Assembly: GCF_023078275.1 (NCBI RefSeq)
Contig: NC_062973.1
Span: 21,012,956 to 21,076,955 of the forward strand
Direction of reading: 5' to 3'
DNA: 64,000 nucleotides
Origin: Leguminivora glycinivorella
Taxonomy: Eukaryota > Arthropoda > Insecta > Lepidoptera > Tortricidae
A program made the translations under genes and the position numbers. The number at the start of each line of letters is the position of its first letter. Position 1 is the first letter of the stretch. Positions 1-15,500 of the stretch are shown piece by piece. The notes below the pieces were generated by a model. It was not told where the DNA came from, ran no database searches, and saw nothing but the letters and a program-made list of their open reading frames with translations.

Positions 1-318
1 TTATGACTTATTGATTGGCATATTTTAACAGGCAGTTAGATATATCATTTTTAAACTTTGAAATAGATATAATATAACGTTCTAGCCAACCGTGTTTGGG
101 CTAATTTGTAAATATCACACTATGACTATAGTTTATTTTGAACACTATTATTTGAAGTTGTAAAATGTTGAATAATAATTATCGTAAGTTGCTATTTCAG
201 AACCAAACCACTCGGTATTCTATATTCAATTAAAATAGTTAAGTTTTCATAATTCCTTAAACCGAATAATCATGCGTCTTCAACTGTCAACTAACTAGAT
301 ACCATTTTGTTTTTTCAG

Positions 319-517
319 CCCTTGGTCCAATCAACGCCACAGCAAAACTAAAACTGAATCCAAAGCCAGAGGCCGACACGCCCAAGTTTAGTTTACCCAA
401 AGTCATATTGACTCTTCACATGGAGCAACTCTCAGTGAATTTAAACAAAAAGCAGTACCAAGATATGATGCTGCTAGCCGATTCTATGGACAGGATGAAT
501 AAGGGAGCTCCGTACAG
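319..517 (+). CDS. Vps13: Vps13 exon 1 (of window)
   Basis: The acceptor is ttttttcag/cc and the donor is tacag/gtacgt. The exon enters with two bases completing a codon from an exon upstream of the window and leaves after AG (phase 2). It encodes PKVILTLHMEQLSVNLNKKQ, typical of the N-terminal third of VPS13. Confidence 0.88.
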
Positions 518-3500
518 GTACGTTTTGGTTTAGCACTGCTGTAGCAGGCCTACGTCACTCGCTCGCGGTCGCGCGTTAAGTACCTACACGCTAGCCGTTC
601 ATTCGAACATAAATTAAGTATAACAAGATCATACCATCCCATCCATTAAAATGCGACCGCCTAAGACCACGCTTACACTCCACCACACATAGATGGCGCT
701 ACAAAAAAATGTCTTGTAGCTTTCGATTATTCTTGTAGATGGCGTTAAGTGTCACTTTTGACATAGATTTACGGCTCGGAATTGACACTTAATGCCAATC
801 TACAAATAATCGGTGGCAACAAGGCATTTTTTTGTGGCGCCATCTATGTGTGGTGGAGTGTAATCGCGTTCGTAGGCGGTCGCATTTTAATGTATGGGAT
901 GATCTTGTTATATTTAATTTATGATTCGAATGAACAAGTGGCCGAGGGGCGCCTTACGTAGTAACTTATTAGTATTAGTTAAATAAAGCGCAGGAATTTG
1001 TCGTTTTGCGAGCAAATTAAGGATATGTTACGTTAGTAACTTATTAATAATCTGTGGCTATAGTCAAACTAATTCTATATCTAAAGCCAGAGGTCAACGC
1101 GATCTACTTTATTTTATCCAGACTATATGTCAGTGGACTTAAAAAAAGAAACGTAAAAAAAAACTTTTGCGGAAATCGTGCGTGCGCAATTAAAACTAGG
1201 ATAGAAATATCGCTTGCATAATAAGAATGAATCTCATAGTTTTTTAGTTAGATTTTAAACTCGAAAAACCAGTTCTTTGAACGCTAATATCTATTCAAGA
1301 ATTCTTCGCTAGTTTATCTTGTTATGTCAGCCATTAGGATGTAAAATATTTGCCTTCAGTTGCTAGCTTTGCATAGGTCAAGAATTATGCGTCAGTGTAT
1401 TGTTTATTTGTAAAATACACTTACTGATCTCTGTTTAAGGTTTATTTTAACACATGAGCATGTTGGTTTGCATCAGTTATAAATCTTAAGAAACATCTTG
1501 TCGTTTTTACTTAACTGGATACCAAACAAATAATTTGTATTCAGTCAATATGTATGTATGATGTATGCATAATCATTAATCAGTAACAGAAGCTGTTACT
1601 CAAGAGGTCTTGTCCTCACTTTGACTTTATTTGTCTGTGTGTGTGTGTATGTGTAGTGTAAATGTGGAATGAATTTGTGTGTCTTTGCAATATTAAGATG
1701 TCAAGCTATAATTTTTAAAAATCTAACATCAGTAAATTTATTTTGCAAAACGCATGACTTCGTATAGATAGAGTGGGATATTTCCGCCACATTACATTTC
1801 GTTATGCATGGCAGAACTGACCTATAAATGCGACTTCAGCGTTTGCATTTTAAACAGCATCTTCCTGTGACTGAACTTTATTTTGCGCTTTGATATTCAG
1901 GTGAAATATATTTATGGAAATGCGTTGCAGATGATAAGTATAAAAGGTCATAGTGTCCTTTCAGGACACATCCTCCTTTCACTTCAACAAGACTCGGAAC
2001 CGATTTATTTTTTTACCGGTTAAAACCGGTTTATTTCGATTTTACTCCGAACTTTGTAAAGAACGCAAACGTTATGAGAACTTTATTTTTACCGAAATAA
2101 ACCGGTTTATTCGACGAGCGGCGAGACGCGACGAGCGAAATTTAAAGGTTTTGCCGTAAGTACATGATAACGGTTTGAAAATTTAACCGGTATCCGAGCC
2201 CTGCACTTCAATAAGATCACCTCTATCTCTTCTATCCTTGAGTGTCGTCAACTTCAGTGCTTCCAGTCTACTTTCGTATCGTAGTCTGTTGATCGTCAAA
2301 GTTTGACCACTACAAGCCGACATCTTTGTACAAATCCCTAGTATAGTTATCACGTAACTTTATTATCATATAACTTGCCCTATTATGTACAATAAAGTTT
2401 TTTTTTATTTATTATAATCTGCCTTGGTATTTTAGTGAAGCTACGCTGCACCTTTTCCAGTAGGTTAATATCTTTCGCAAAATTCTTATACAATTTATTA
2501 GTTGTCTTGCAGATCACTTTAAGTTTTTGTTCCATAATAACAAAAAACACTTAAAAATCGTTTCAGAAAATACCGTCCAAACCTCCGCTCATACCGCGGC
2601 CACTACAAAGAATGGTGGAATTTCGCATACAAGTGTATTCTAGAAGACGAGGTCCGCCGCAGAAGGAGGAACTGGGACTGGACGCATATGCTGACTCACA
2701 GGAATCTGTGCAAGGATTATGCGAAGGCGTACCAGTGCAAACTGAGTAATAAAGGTAACTTTTCTTTGTTTAATGAAGAAATGAGTAACGAATGGTGCCG
2801 TTTTACCTATAAGTGTATTTCGGAAGACGGAATCCTCTCTAATCACGGTAAAAGTTTAAAAAAGTCACTTTTCCGCCTAATGGGAGCACTATCACAGTAT
2901 TTTATGACTTGTATTAAAAAAAATATTTGTTCTTTTACAGGAAAAGCGACGCAGGAGCAACAGTGTCTTCTAGATGAGGCCGAGAAGAAATTAGACTTGC
3001 TAAACTTGGTCGTCATCCGGCAAAGGATTGAGATGGAAGTAGGTTCCAGTATACTGACTTTTTTAATCCATACTAATATTATAAATGGGAAAGTGTGTGT
3101 GTGTCTGTTTGTTTGTCCGTCTTTCACGACAAAACAGAGCGACGTATTGACGTGATTTTTTAAGTGGAGATAGTTGAAGGTATGGAGAGTGACATAGGCT
3201 ACTTTTTGTCTCTTTCTAACCCTCACTTCCCTAGAATGGGGGTTGGAAGTTTGTATGGAGCATTCCGCAATTTTCAAAGCGGGCAAAAGCTAGTTTAAAA
3301 ATAAAACATTCCTACTTAGATCCGTATGCCTACTCTAGGTCAAGATACCTTTTTTACGCTAAGCATATGACTTGTAGGTATTGGAAAGTAGAAAATCTTA
3401 AAATTGACACTATATAGTGTTGTCACAAGCACGATGTGCATTGCCGATTGGAGGGCCTGCATCAGGTGACACAACCCACATGCTTGGCTGACCCTTATCG

Positions 3501-6500
3501 AGTCAGAAAACTTGGGTTACAAGACGTCGGGAATTGTCTGACCTGATGTCAGGAGTTTTGAGAAATTCACCGGCATGTGGCAATCGCTACTGACGCCTAC
3601 GTACAGGAATTTTACACAATCAGGAATTTTATCTAGAAGTTTTAGACTCGCATCCTTATCCTAAAGAAGACCGCGTTATCCTGTCGTTTAATGCTTTGAC
3701 AAAGATTCGTGCGTGAGAATTTTAATCTATTGTTTTATATGGTGAGGTTTACTTTAATAAAAGTTGACAGGCCGCATACAAGGGTTTAAACTAGTTTAAA
3801 CATTATCATGCTGCGTTTTCCAGGTGGAGCGATTAGGCAAGTTGGAGGAGGAGGCGCGCAAGAGCCGCGGCTGGTTCAGCGGCTGGTGGGGCGGCGCCAA
3901 CAACCAGGACAGCCTCGCCGAGGGCACCGCCATCAGTGAGTGACACTACTGTGCTTTATCCTATGAGGAAACAGTACCCGGGTCCACACAGCGAGGCGCG
4001 TCCGAGGCCCACGTCCAATGTACACGTGCTTCGCCCGAGGCAGGTTGCTCGGCCGAGTAAAACGCACGCATTGCCTCATACTAGTTATAGACACCGTGTG
4101 TCTATAGGACGCTCCACGGGTTAAGAAAATGAGGCGAGACTTGATAAAGGAATAAATTGTCTATTTATACATTTTTAAATGAGACAAGAGAGATATTTAT
4201 GCTTCGTGTTTCTTTATTTTTGTCTGTTGCCTTCCGTGATTTTTCTCACTTAATGGTCTCACCGAAAGACCAGCGCTGGAAGTCGCCAACAATATGCTGA
4301 GGTGAGGCCATTTCGTGGCACTTTATTCTTCTATGTCACACATAAATATTGTTTCTTGTCTGTGTGTTTACGAATAAAACTGATTCTATTCTATTTAAAA
4401 AGGCATATTTAAAGACTGTATTAAAATATGTATAAAAGCAAGTAAAGATTTGCACGCGGCTCTTACAGAATTTAGTTCCAACATTTGCCGCTAGATGTCG
4501 CTGTGCTCCTTGCGTCCGATTCGTACATCGCGGTGTTAAGATTTTTCCACGAACAACGACCCCGTCGCAGTAATGTGAAGAATTCATACTTACCTGGCAT
4601 AGGGGACACCGTGATCAAGAAGGCGGTTCCCCCAGGGCGAGACCCTTCCATTGCACTGCGGTTGGGTTGACCCTTGCGATTATCCCTAATGTGGATAACT
4701 CGGATGCGTTATTTTTGGTAGTGGGGACTGCGTACGCGCTGTCCCGCCCATAATTTCTAGAAAAGCTTTGAAGTTTATCTAAGTACCCTTAATTAACCCT
4801 TCGTCTGTGTTTGATAAGGAAAGGATCCTACATAAGGCAGACTTTAAAAATTTATATCAAAGCTAATTTTTTTTGACACAAACAGACGAAGTACTTCTCT
4901 CCCAGATTTCATCTTACACTTTGAAAATTAACATGGGTGTTGAAATTTTGTCAGTGATTCTTCAAATCTATCAAAACCAGAGTGGATTCTATAGGGCTGG
5001 GTGAACATTGGTTTATCAATATACTTATCTTGTTTATTGATGTGGGATTTAACTGAAAAGGGAACAAGTTAGTAAACATATTTTTGATATAGGTACTAAC
5101 AGAATCACGGCAAGCAACTCCGTCTGGAATACTCATAGTAAGAACGTTTTCAAAAGGCATGGCAATGTAACGATTGACCCCTAAATTAAATTATTATAAC
5201 TGTCTTCTTCTCGTCCTCAAGCACCAGCTTAATATTTCAAAAGGCTTGTTTTTATAAAGATTCGTTAGATTTATGTCGTTGTTGTGTTCTACCTTAATAG
5301 TGAATGTATTTTATTTTTGATATTACCTCAAACTTTAACCAGAGTAACCAGACCAAGGTTTTAGTGCTAAGAACCCATACAACAAGTAATAATTACAGTT
5401 TGGTCCTGACTACCAGAGCGTAGTTAATTAAAAAAATATTGAGTAGCAATGTATTTCGGGCACCTAAGTATTTGACAAAAATAGTATTCATTGCGTGCTG
5501 AATTATTTTGTATGAAAAAATAAAAGTTGTATTTTTTAATTAAATCATATGAAAAATGTTCCGTAGGGCTTAAACTAATAAACATATCAAAAATACACCC
5601 TGTATAATTATGGCGCTAATGGGCGATATTACATGCTACATGATGCTAGTTTATGACAAATTAATTTAACGACATTACATTTGATCTGAAGAATCTTTAT
5701 AGAATGGAGTCACAGTTATCTTAATCTTACTCCTTATGAAAGTATCTATTGACAAATTAAAATGAGTTTTTCCAATTAGATATAATTACTTGCCATTTTG
5801 GCCTAATAGTGGAATATATTACAAGAATAACAACTACTATTGATTGTCGTAGATATAAAATAACATGCATAATTGTATTAGATCCAATTAATACTTTTAT
5901 TTTCATAGCTAGCGTATCTCCTCTTTCTCAGCCATTGCAATAATATAACCCTTTCGACTTCCAGTGAAACAGTTCCAAAACGCGATGACGCCCGAAGAAA
6001 AGGCGAAACTCTTCCGTGCCATAGACTACCAAGAGAACAGCGCTCCATTACACCTGCCAACCGAATACGTGGCGGTTGAGATGTGCTTCCGTCTCGACAG
6101 ATGTCAAGTGGCTGTGAACGATGATAAGGAAGTACTGAAGGCGTGTGTGGATAATGTTGTGGTTGAGATGGGGCAGCGACCGAGCGCCAATGCTATCAGG
6201 TATGTGGTGTACAGAAAACGAGCCTGTCGAGACATGATTGATTCCGTCTTGACAGAATGCTAACTGGCTGCTCAGAGAAGAATAGAGAAGTGTTGAAAAG
6301 TTGTGTATACAAATCTCGAAATGGGCATTGGCATCATAATGTAAACCAAGCGTTCAATCAATCTCAGTGGTTTACATTATGATGTCAATAGATGGCGCTA
6401 GTAGTTACGTTACTTATGTAAAATGATACGCAGTCACTTTTGTCAGAAATAAAATTATCGATGGCATTTATCGATAAAATAAATAATGTTTACAGTAACA

Positions 6501-9500
6501 ATGAATTTTGTAGGATTGTTTTTTGGCTGAAATACGTCAATTGCTACTATAAAAGCCAAAAAAATGCAGTATGCATAATCATTAGTTTACTCGGCTCCTA
6601 ATAGATGGCGCTAGTAGTACTCGTCCTGGTAACATACCTAATGTGTTTTTTCACTTTCCATCGTACTTCTTGGTACACATATTCAGAAACCGATTGTTAT
6701 ATAACATTTTAGCAGATTGTGTAAAATTTGGCTGCAATTTTAATCACAAACAATTAAGGAATTAAATTAATGTAAATAATAAAATAAACGTTTAATTTCA
6801 GAGTGGACGTGCAAATGCAAGCGTTTACGGTGACCGGCGTGCAACAAGGAGAGTACACACCACAACTCGTTACGTCAAAGGAGGTCACCAGCGACGTCAA
6901 CCTGCTGAATGTCACTTTTGAGACCAAACCTTTAGGTGAGAAGACACTACCTTAGAAAACTAAGACCGTTAGACTTCGGAGACATTTTTAATATACCATA
7001 TGTCATGATTATAATTCCATATTATAAATTGTGCACCAGCCAACGATGTAGCTTGTACGATGTCTCAAGGAATGATCAACTATCTATATCCAAAAGTGGG
7101 TCAGTTCGACTCACACGGATTAAAGATCGGTTGCACCAAACCGTCTGTTACCGTCGTAACGTTCACATTTTTGTATGGGATTCCGTAGACTTATGCTATG
7201 TGTGGTTGATAATGATAAGTCTGTTATTTGCTGTGGTTGATGCAACTGACCTTAAGAGTGTTTTGATTTGACGCTCGTTTGTAGGCAGGGTTTCGGGAAC
7301 ACAGCTGCAGACCTCCGTTGCGTCACCTAGTACTAAGTTCAAACTTTGCTTAGACTGGGGCTAGGTCGATCTGTGTAAGGTGTCCCTCAAGATTTATTAA
7401 TTTATTTCATATATTTATATAACATGTTTCAGACGGCAAATGCGACCAGAGAGTGCGGGTGTCAGCGAGGCCGCTGCAAATCATTTACGACGCGCAGACT
7501 GTCATCGAGATAGTCAACGTCTTCAAACCCGAAACAGAGTCCTCGGCTTTGACTACGTATGTTTCTGCTTTTATTTCTACTGTTTAGTCTGTGGATTTAC
7601 TAAAGAACACACTTCTACTCAAAATAATTTCCAAAGTACATGTGAACATGTGCTCATAAGGCCGAAAGTACACTATCATATGTTTATCCATACTAATATT
7701 ATAAATAGGAAAGTGTGTGTGTCTGTTTGTCAGTCTTTCACGGCAAAACTGAGCGACGAATTGACGTGATTTTTTTAAGTGATTTAGGCAATTTTTTGTC
7801 TCTTTCTAAAATGGGAGGTGCATGTTTGTATAGAGCATTCCACAATTTTCTTAGTTTGACAGTAACTCTCTATAATACTCGATCCTCTTTGTACGTACAT
7901 ACCCAATATACCCATATCACTTGGCTCTTTGCAGAAAAGAAAAATTAAAATCTCAACGCGTGGATCCAAAATATTTTCATTGCCAAGCTTTCTCTAACTC
8001 TGTTTCTATTTAAAAAAACTATTCAAATATTTAAAAAGTTTTATAACTTATCTAATCTCGCTTGTATGAGATCGAGATCTATATTACTAAATATTGGACT
8101 ACAACTCTGTTTCAGTTTACAAGCGGTCGCCGAAAACAAAATGGCCGATCTAAAGGAGAAATCAGCGCTGGGCATGCAGTACGCGGTGCACCAACACACT
8201 TTTATCGACTTGGATATAGATATCGCTGCTTCATACATCGTTGTGTCGCAGACTGGCAAATTTAAACCGTGAGTCATTAACATTTTGTGGTTACCTTATA
8301 AGAATAAATCTAGTTCCTCATATTTGAACAAGATATCATAAAAGCTCCTTAAGTTAGTGTGTAATTCTGTATATTATAGAAACTAGTTATAAAGAAAATT
8401 GCTACACCTCACCGGGGTCCATGTGTAACTATCCATAATTTGTTACATCTATGTAAATACCATGGTTTACTTACTTACAAGCATACGGCCCGTGATCGTT
8501 GCTTATGAACGCCTGCAATTCAAGATGTTACATTTGCGTAGCCGACTCTAAACTCCCCGGTTAGAATACGACACTATTTACTCGTAGCTTTGATCTAACA
8601 GGAATTATATGCTCTTTCGAACTACGAATACGCAGTATCGCAGTACGAATAAATCGACATGACAAACGTTATAGTACAGTCACCGGCATGAATAAGTGAT
8701 GATGTTTGTACCTTGTCATATTAACGTCTTTTTTGAAATGTCATACGAAATTGTCAAACGATTAAAAGCGACAAGGTACAGAAATTTTTTTCATCACTTT
8801 GTTGGCGTGATTGATATACATATTGGTACCAAATTTCAGCTTTCTAGTGCTTACGGTTACTGAGATTATCCGCGGACGGACGGACGGACGGACGGACGGA
8901 CGGACGGACGGACGGACGGACGGACGGACGGACGGACGGACGGACGGACGGACGGACGGACGGACAGACAGACATGGCGAAACTATAAGGGTTCCTAGTT
9001 GACTACGGAAAAAAAGTAGGTATTTCTTTAGTAGGGTTTTCAAAAGTTGGCAACGCTTAAGTGGCTCTTATGATGTATATGTCCATGGGCGACGACGGCC
9101 TCTTCCCATCATGCGGCTCGTATGCTTCTTGACTTGACTTGACTCGTATCTTTCCTATCACATAAAAAACACTGATATTAAGACACATACAAACTTTAAA
9201 AATAGGGATGACGACGACATAAAAAAATGGCATTCTGTTTAGTCCGTCAGTTAGATCGTCCAAAAGTACTGAACACATATTTTTCGCTTTTTCTAATTAA
9301 TGAAAAAATACAAAGATATAGAGCATCAAAGTTCCGGAGTGGTGGCTTGTGAGTCTTGTGACGTCACTTCTAAGTAAAAATTGTACCTAGGCGTGACGTC
9401 ACGCGAAACTTCAACGCACTGTACCGTCGTCATTTTTCGTTTAAGAGAAAAAAGAAAAAATACGTGTCTAAAATTCTTTGATAATCTAACTGACGGACTA

Positions 9501-12500
9501 ATTAGTTTTTTTTAGTCGTCTCGCCTATTGTGTGTTTTCAGAGAAGAGCCGTGCATAGTAGTGAAACTCGGTGCCATCAGCATAAAGTCGGAGCCGCGCG
9601 ACTCGACGCTGGACGTGCACCGGCTGTACAAGGAGGGCTTGGCGGACGACCAGATCATACAGGAGATCGCGCGCCACAGCTACGACCAGCTCCACCTGCA
9701 GCTCACTGAGATGCAGGTGTGTATTAACCTAAGTTTCCCCCCTCTCGCTAGGGGAGGGGGAAGAACGGCGAGCGCCACACATTGCGCATAACTGCATTTC
9801 ACTCCGTCAAAAATAAAAGGGATGTTAATGCATAATCTTAGAGAGGAACAGTGCAAAGGGCCTTGCTTAGGATGATCAAATGGGGATACTGTCCCGTCTA
9901 ACTATGAGTAGGGCGGATAGCAACTCACTGATGCAGGAATGGTTTTGCATAATTCTAGAGAGGAACTATTAAAAAGGCCTACTTAGAGATAGACATTTTT
10001 TTTGATGTCTCCCCATTGGGGTTACTTAACCCTAAAACCAAGGGTTGGAGTGATTTCAAATTCTTTTTTTTTCTTAATTTAATCCAAGGTTAATAATGCT
10101 TTACAGCCCTTATTGGATCTGGGTGCGTAGCCGAATGGCACAAACGGTCACTAAAGGAAACGCTAGTAGATATCTCTATCGCTCTTGCGTATTGGCGCGA
10201 CAGAGCCAGACTACCTTTCGCGGCGTTTCGTTTTCCTTTCGCGTCGGAGAAATGCCATTCGGCTACGGGGCCTGATAATGGTATCCTAAGGAAATTATGA
10301 GAACTCATCAAATACTTGACTACCTATTATAAACACACCTAACATGATTTCTCTACTAAAAGCAACTATTCGCTCGTTGTATGAACACGGTCCTTAAATA
10401 TTCAAACTTATTATATTCCAGATCGTAATAGCATTACGGAATGAAGACTGGCAGTCAGTTATAGCAAGCCACGAAGCTACGCCCTTACATCTCCTGCAAC
10501 CTACCAATCTAGTCATACAAATACACAAGTGTCTGATCACTGACGACCCTAGGCTGCCGAAGGTTAGGATCAAGGGAGAGTTGCAAAAGATTGCTATCAG
10601 TGCTTCTGAGGATAGGTAAGCTTACAGTTTGTTTTTAAATATAAATTGTGATAGCATTACATGGCTGCATGTATTTTAAATCCAGTAAGACGTAAAAATG
10701 CCATATAAATAAATTACAAAACTGGCAGTCAGACCTTGTGTAACACATGATTACAAATGCAATAAATGAATTATGAATGAAAACGTCACTATGACATAGT
10801 TCTACAGTGGCCTAATTAGTTGACTGTACTGTCACCGGCATAAATAAGTGATGATATCCTGTACCTTGTCGCTTTAAATAGTTTGACAATTTCGTATGAC
10901 ATTTCAAACAAGACGTTAATATGACAAGGTATAGAAATCATCACATATTTATGCCGGTGACATGAACCTAGTTATATGGGTAAAACAACTTTTTCTTGCC
11001 TGCTATTGCCATGGTTACAGTCCCCTGAGTCACGCCTGGTTTTATGCAAAATTATGCTACTGAAATTAAGCAAGCATGCATGTAGTACATGTTTGTAGGT
11101 GGCAAATAAGGGAATGGAATTGTTAACACCAGCAAAATGCATGTTTGCATAGTTTACGTAGCATAATTTTGCATAAAACCAGCGTGACACAGGAGACCGT
11201 AACCATGGCAATAACAGGCAAGAAAAAGTTGATTCACCCATATAAGTGCCTGCTCACGGACGACCAGAGAGTTTAGAACGTTAGGATCAGACGTGAGTTG
11301 CAGAATATTGCTATCAGTGCGTCTGAGGACAGGTAAGCTTCCTTAATTTTTAGGGTTCTGTACCAAAAAGGTACAATATGAGATGGTCTAGAGATGCAAT
11401 GTGACAGAGAGTCAGACGGACAAACCCTTATGGTGCAAGTCTCACCGTCTGTCTGTTTTCGAAAATTACGTATGCTATAAATTTGAAATATAAAATAGTT
11501 ATGGACATAGTTAACCTCTCCCAAATAGAACGAGTTATTTTAAATACATATGGTCATAAAATTACATAACTGGCAGGAAAATGCCTTCTATGGTTTGGCG
11601 TTATCGTCATCATCATGAAGAATAAGTATTGTACTCGTATTTGTGTGATAAAGATCGGACAGTTGGGCGTCATTTAATTGTATGACGTTTTCGGAATAAT
11701 GAGCCTTGTTGTTAGAATGACGCTCAACTGTCCGATCTCTGTTATTACTTTAAAATGTTCTTTAATTACTTAACAAAACCGCTTTCTGTTTTTCAGGTTA
11801 TTAACACTATGTGAAATATTAATAGGCATGCCTCTGCCTAAAGCAGAGGAATCCACACAACTTAAGGTATGTTTACTAACTATTTAATCCATTATTTAAA
11901 CCAATTTTCATTTTGATTATTTTATAAACTGTAATAGACTAAAGAATAGGTAAGGTTGGCCAAGGCGGTAATCGGGATAAGTAGTAGTGTGATTATTTAA
12001 AAATCATTACCCAAAAATATTTTATAAAATAATTTGTTTTGTTCCTGGTTTTAATTATTTTATTTTTTCATTGTTAAGCTGATTTTCTGGAGAATGAGAT
12101 ATATCATTTCTGGCCGGGCTTACGAAGCAGCGGGGCTTTTCAAAGACCTAAGTTATAATGAGTTGGTAAATCGACAATGATCTTTCTAGTGGTGGATAAT
12201 TGTTTAGACATCTTAGAATGGGCATGTCAAACTTTTATCGATCCTTTTGAGTATTTCCTAATATTTTATGGGTCACCGTTTGACGTAAAGACTGACGTGA
12301 CAGTTAAAACGACTACTGCAAAAAATATGGGGTCATTCCCATGAAAACATTGATTTAAAAGTATTTGGCAACTAGAAATTTAACTTACTCAAGTTTGACA
12401 TGTTTTTAGTTCAAATAGAAATAAGTATTTATTAACATGTAACAAAGCAACTTAGCGCATTCAGAGGTATTATAGTTTAGCGTATTTTCATTTCTTTCAC

Positions 12501-15500
12501 TTTTTCTCAAATGTATTTATTTTCATGTTTAGTTAAGAACTATGATCAGAAAATATGACAAGAAGAAGTGATTAAATTGAACCATTGGTTTTCAGGCATC
12601 CGAGTCAAAAGGTTCAAGTTTATCTCTATTGACGAAATATCTCGATCCGGTAGAAAAACAGAAACGTGATACAGCACGAGCCAAGAGAAAATCGGACGAG
12701 CAATCCGTACAACTAACTGAGGTTGAAGCCGTATTTATAATGAATGGTAAGTTTTCTAACAATATTGGGCAATTTTTAGCTCGAAGTTCTGTCTTAATTC
12801 GTCGTGATTGAGCCGTGAATGCAAACAACACACTTATCTCATTCAAAAATCACTTATTCACATTCTAGAATCTATAATGTCTTTTGGGCGATTTTGTGAC
12901 TTATTCGTATAATGATTTTTAAACCCATGAATGTAAATTTTTCGTAATATTTATTAATTGATGGCCAAGTACACAGTGAAATATTACCATTGTGCAATCA
13001 TTATGTAAAGAATTTAGGTCCAACATTTGCCGCTAGATGTCGCTGTGCTGTCCGCGTCCGATTCGTACATCGCGGTGTTAAGATTTTTCCGCGAATAATG
13101 ACCCCTTCGTAGTAACGTAGTGAAATCATACTTACCTGGCATAGGGGACACCGTGATCAAAAAGGCGGTTCCCCCAGGGCGAGACCCTTCCATTGCACTG
13201 CGGTTGGGTTGACCCTTGCGATTATCCCTAATGTGGATAACTCGGATGCGTAATTTTTGGTAGTGGGGACTGCGTACGCGCTGTCCCCCCCTTTATACAT
13301 GAAAATCCTAATTACTACCTCTTTCTTAACGAGAATTTGTACTTTACGTGCCTATGTCGAAACTTAAGCTTTACGGTCACATGTAATGAAAAACGACGTA
13401 TATACGTGTGTAGAAGAAATTTTCTTTCTCTTTTCCGCTCTCGTATCGTAATAATCAGGGTGATTTGCATGTTTCTTACTTCCCAGAACTCGTCCTAAGC
13501 GTAAACCGCAAGAAACCAGCCAGCGGAAAAAGCTACGACAAATTCCTAGTATTCTCCCTCTATATGTTAGAACTGACGGCCACACAGAAAACCTTCATGC
13601 TAGAGGCGACTGTAAGACTCGGCGCGGTCGGTATGCAGCACCATAGACAAGGGATGGACATGATACAGATGATAGACACGCCTGAGGTCTTTGAAATTGA
13701 AGATAACGAGGTCAAGACTAGCGAAGGCGCGCAAAGTCATTCTTTGTTCGCGGTCACTTACAGCAATGTGAGTATTTGATTTATGTGTTTTATCGAAAAT
13801 AAACACAAAATAACTTAGATCAAAGACAGACTTAGAAGAAATACATATGTGACTCCGTATAGACGGACAAAGTTTAAGAAAAAAACTAGAGGCCCTAGAG
13901 AAATAGGTACGGTGGCCGAGATGGCGTTACACCTTTGGGGAACGCTCGGCTAAATGGCGCTAATATTAATATTTGACATTTTAACACATATCAAGCTAAC
14001 AATATGGGCCAAATTGTCAAAACTGAGGTAAAAAAGTTTTAAGCTTGTGTCGACAGATGGCAGTCTTTGCAATGTGATTACACGTTTTACTTTGACAGTA
14101 ACTCTCTATGATACTCGATTCTACACTAAATCCAAGTGGCTCTATAAACAAACCGGAGCTGTCAAATTTGAGGGTTGTTTATTAGATAACATTTAGTTCC
14201 TGATTTTTTTTATCTATTTAAAAATAAATTGAGTTCACTACTATTTTCCATTTCATTCCACTAACATGTAATTTCGTTTAATTTGACGAAACATAATACA
14301 CCTTCATGAATACAAGCATATCGTCATTACATTTAATTAATATTATTATTTTCTTCAGGGAATCATCAACTAAAAAGTACCCAATTTTGCAGAGGTTTAA
14401 AACTCATGGTTGCATTTTAATCTGGGTGTAACACTACTAAAATATAAAGGTACTAGACCTTACGCGATTTTTAATTTTATCTGACATTTTCCATTGCTTG
14501 TTATCAATCATCATCATCATCATCTGTTCCAAATTTGATATTTGTGTTTTCGAGATTCCGTTTCTCCGTATGAGACGATGATTGTTATATTTATGTACTT
14601 TTTTATACCTACTAGATGGTAGTTTAGTTGATTCAGTAATATTTATAGGTACCACACTAAATTTTGATGAAAGACAGAAATATAAAAAAGCAATAGAAAT
14701 AAAATTAAGATTATCTGCATGAAATAATAAAAAAATATATGTCGTTCTATTAATTCGTAAGCACAATGATCTTCACGAAATAAGACGCCAGTATCCTAAC
14801 AATCCTATATTAACTGATTGTATAGAACACTACTCTTCCGTAATTAAGACCAGTACATTGCACGCCCGTCGAGCTCACACTGAGGGTAGGTTGGCTTCCA
14901 GCAACAATAAAGCTAAAGAAATATGGAAAGTAGTAAATGAGGAGATAGGCACAAAAGTAAGATCGAATCACATCAGTTTACGCGATCCGAACACCAACAC
15001 GGAAGTAAGGGGTACTGAGTTGCCAGACACCTTCAACACACACTTTTTAGGTATAGGGAGCAATCACGCAATACAAGCTGACAGGCAGCAATCTATACAC
15101 TATGTTAAGAGGCACTTGGAAACATATGATCCTCCTTCGTACACGCTGCCAGTCGTTACCCGTGATCTGTTGACCAGGACCTTACATTCGTTGTTGAAAA
15201 AAGAGAACACTGTCGATGCTTTTGACATTTCGCCGAAAATTATTTTATGTTTGTGGCCTGTTGTTGGCGACATACTTGTCACTCTCATAAACATTATTTT
15301 TGAAACTGGCACGTATCCTGACGTGCTGAAAAACACGAAAGTCTGTCCAGTGTTCAAGGGAAAGGGTGACAGGTGTGACGTCAACAACTATAGGCCTATT
15401 ACAATAGTACCCACAATCTCTAAAATGGTAGAATCGGTCCTGTCGTCTCACCTTATGAGTCATATAGAATCGAATAACCTACTTACGGAAAACCAATTTG

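Noticed and set aside
2688..3155. A single 155-codon gene
   Set aside because: It is exon 2, open intron 2 and exon 3 in one frame. The VPS13 alignment and splice sites favour removal of 2755-2940.
8762..9043. Minus-strand frame of repeated Ser-Val-Arg-Pro units (and its + strand mirror)
   Set aside because: It is the translation of the (GGAC)n array, which is open in several frames on both strands. It is not a gene.
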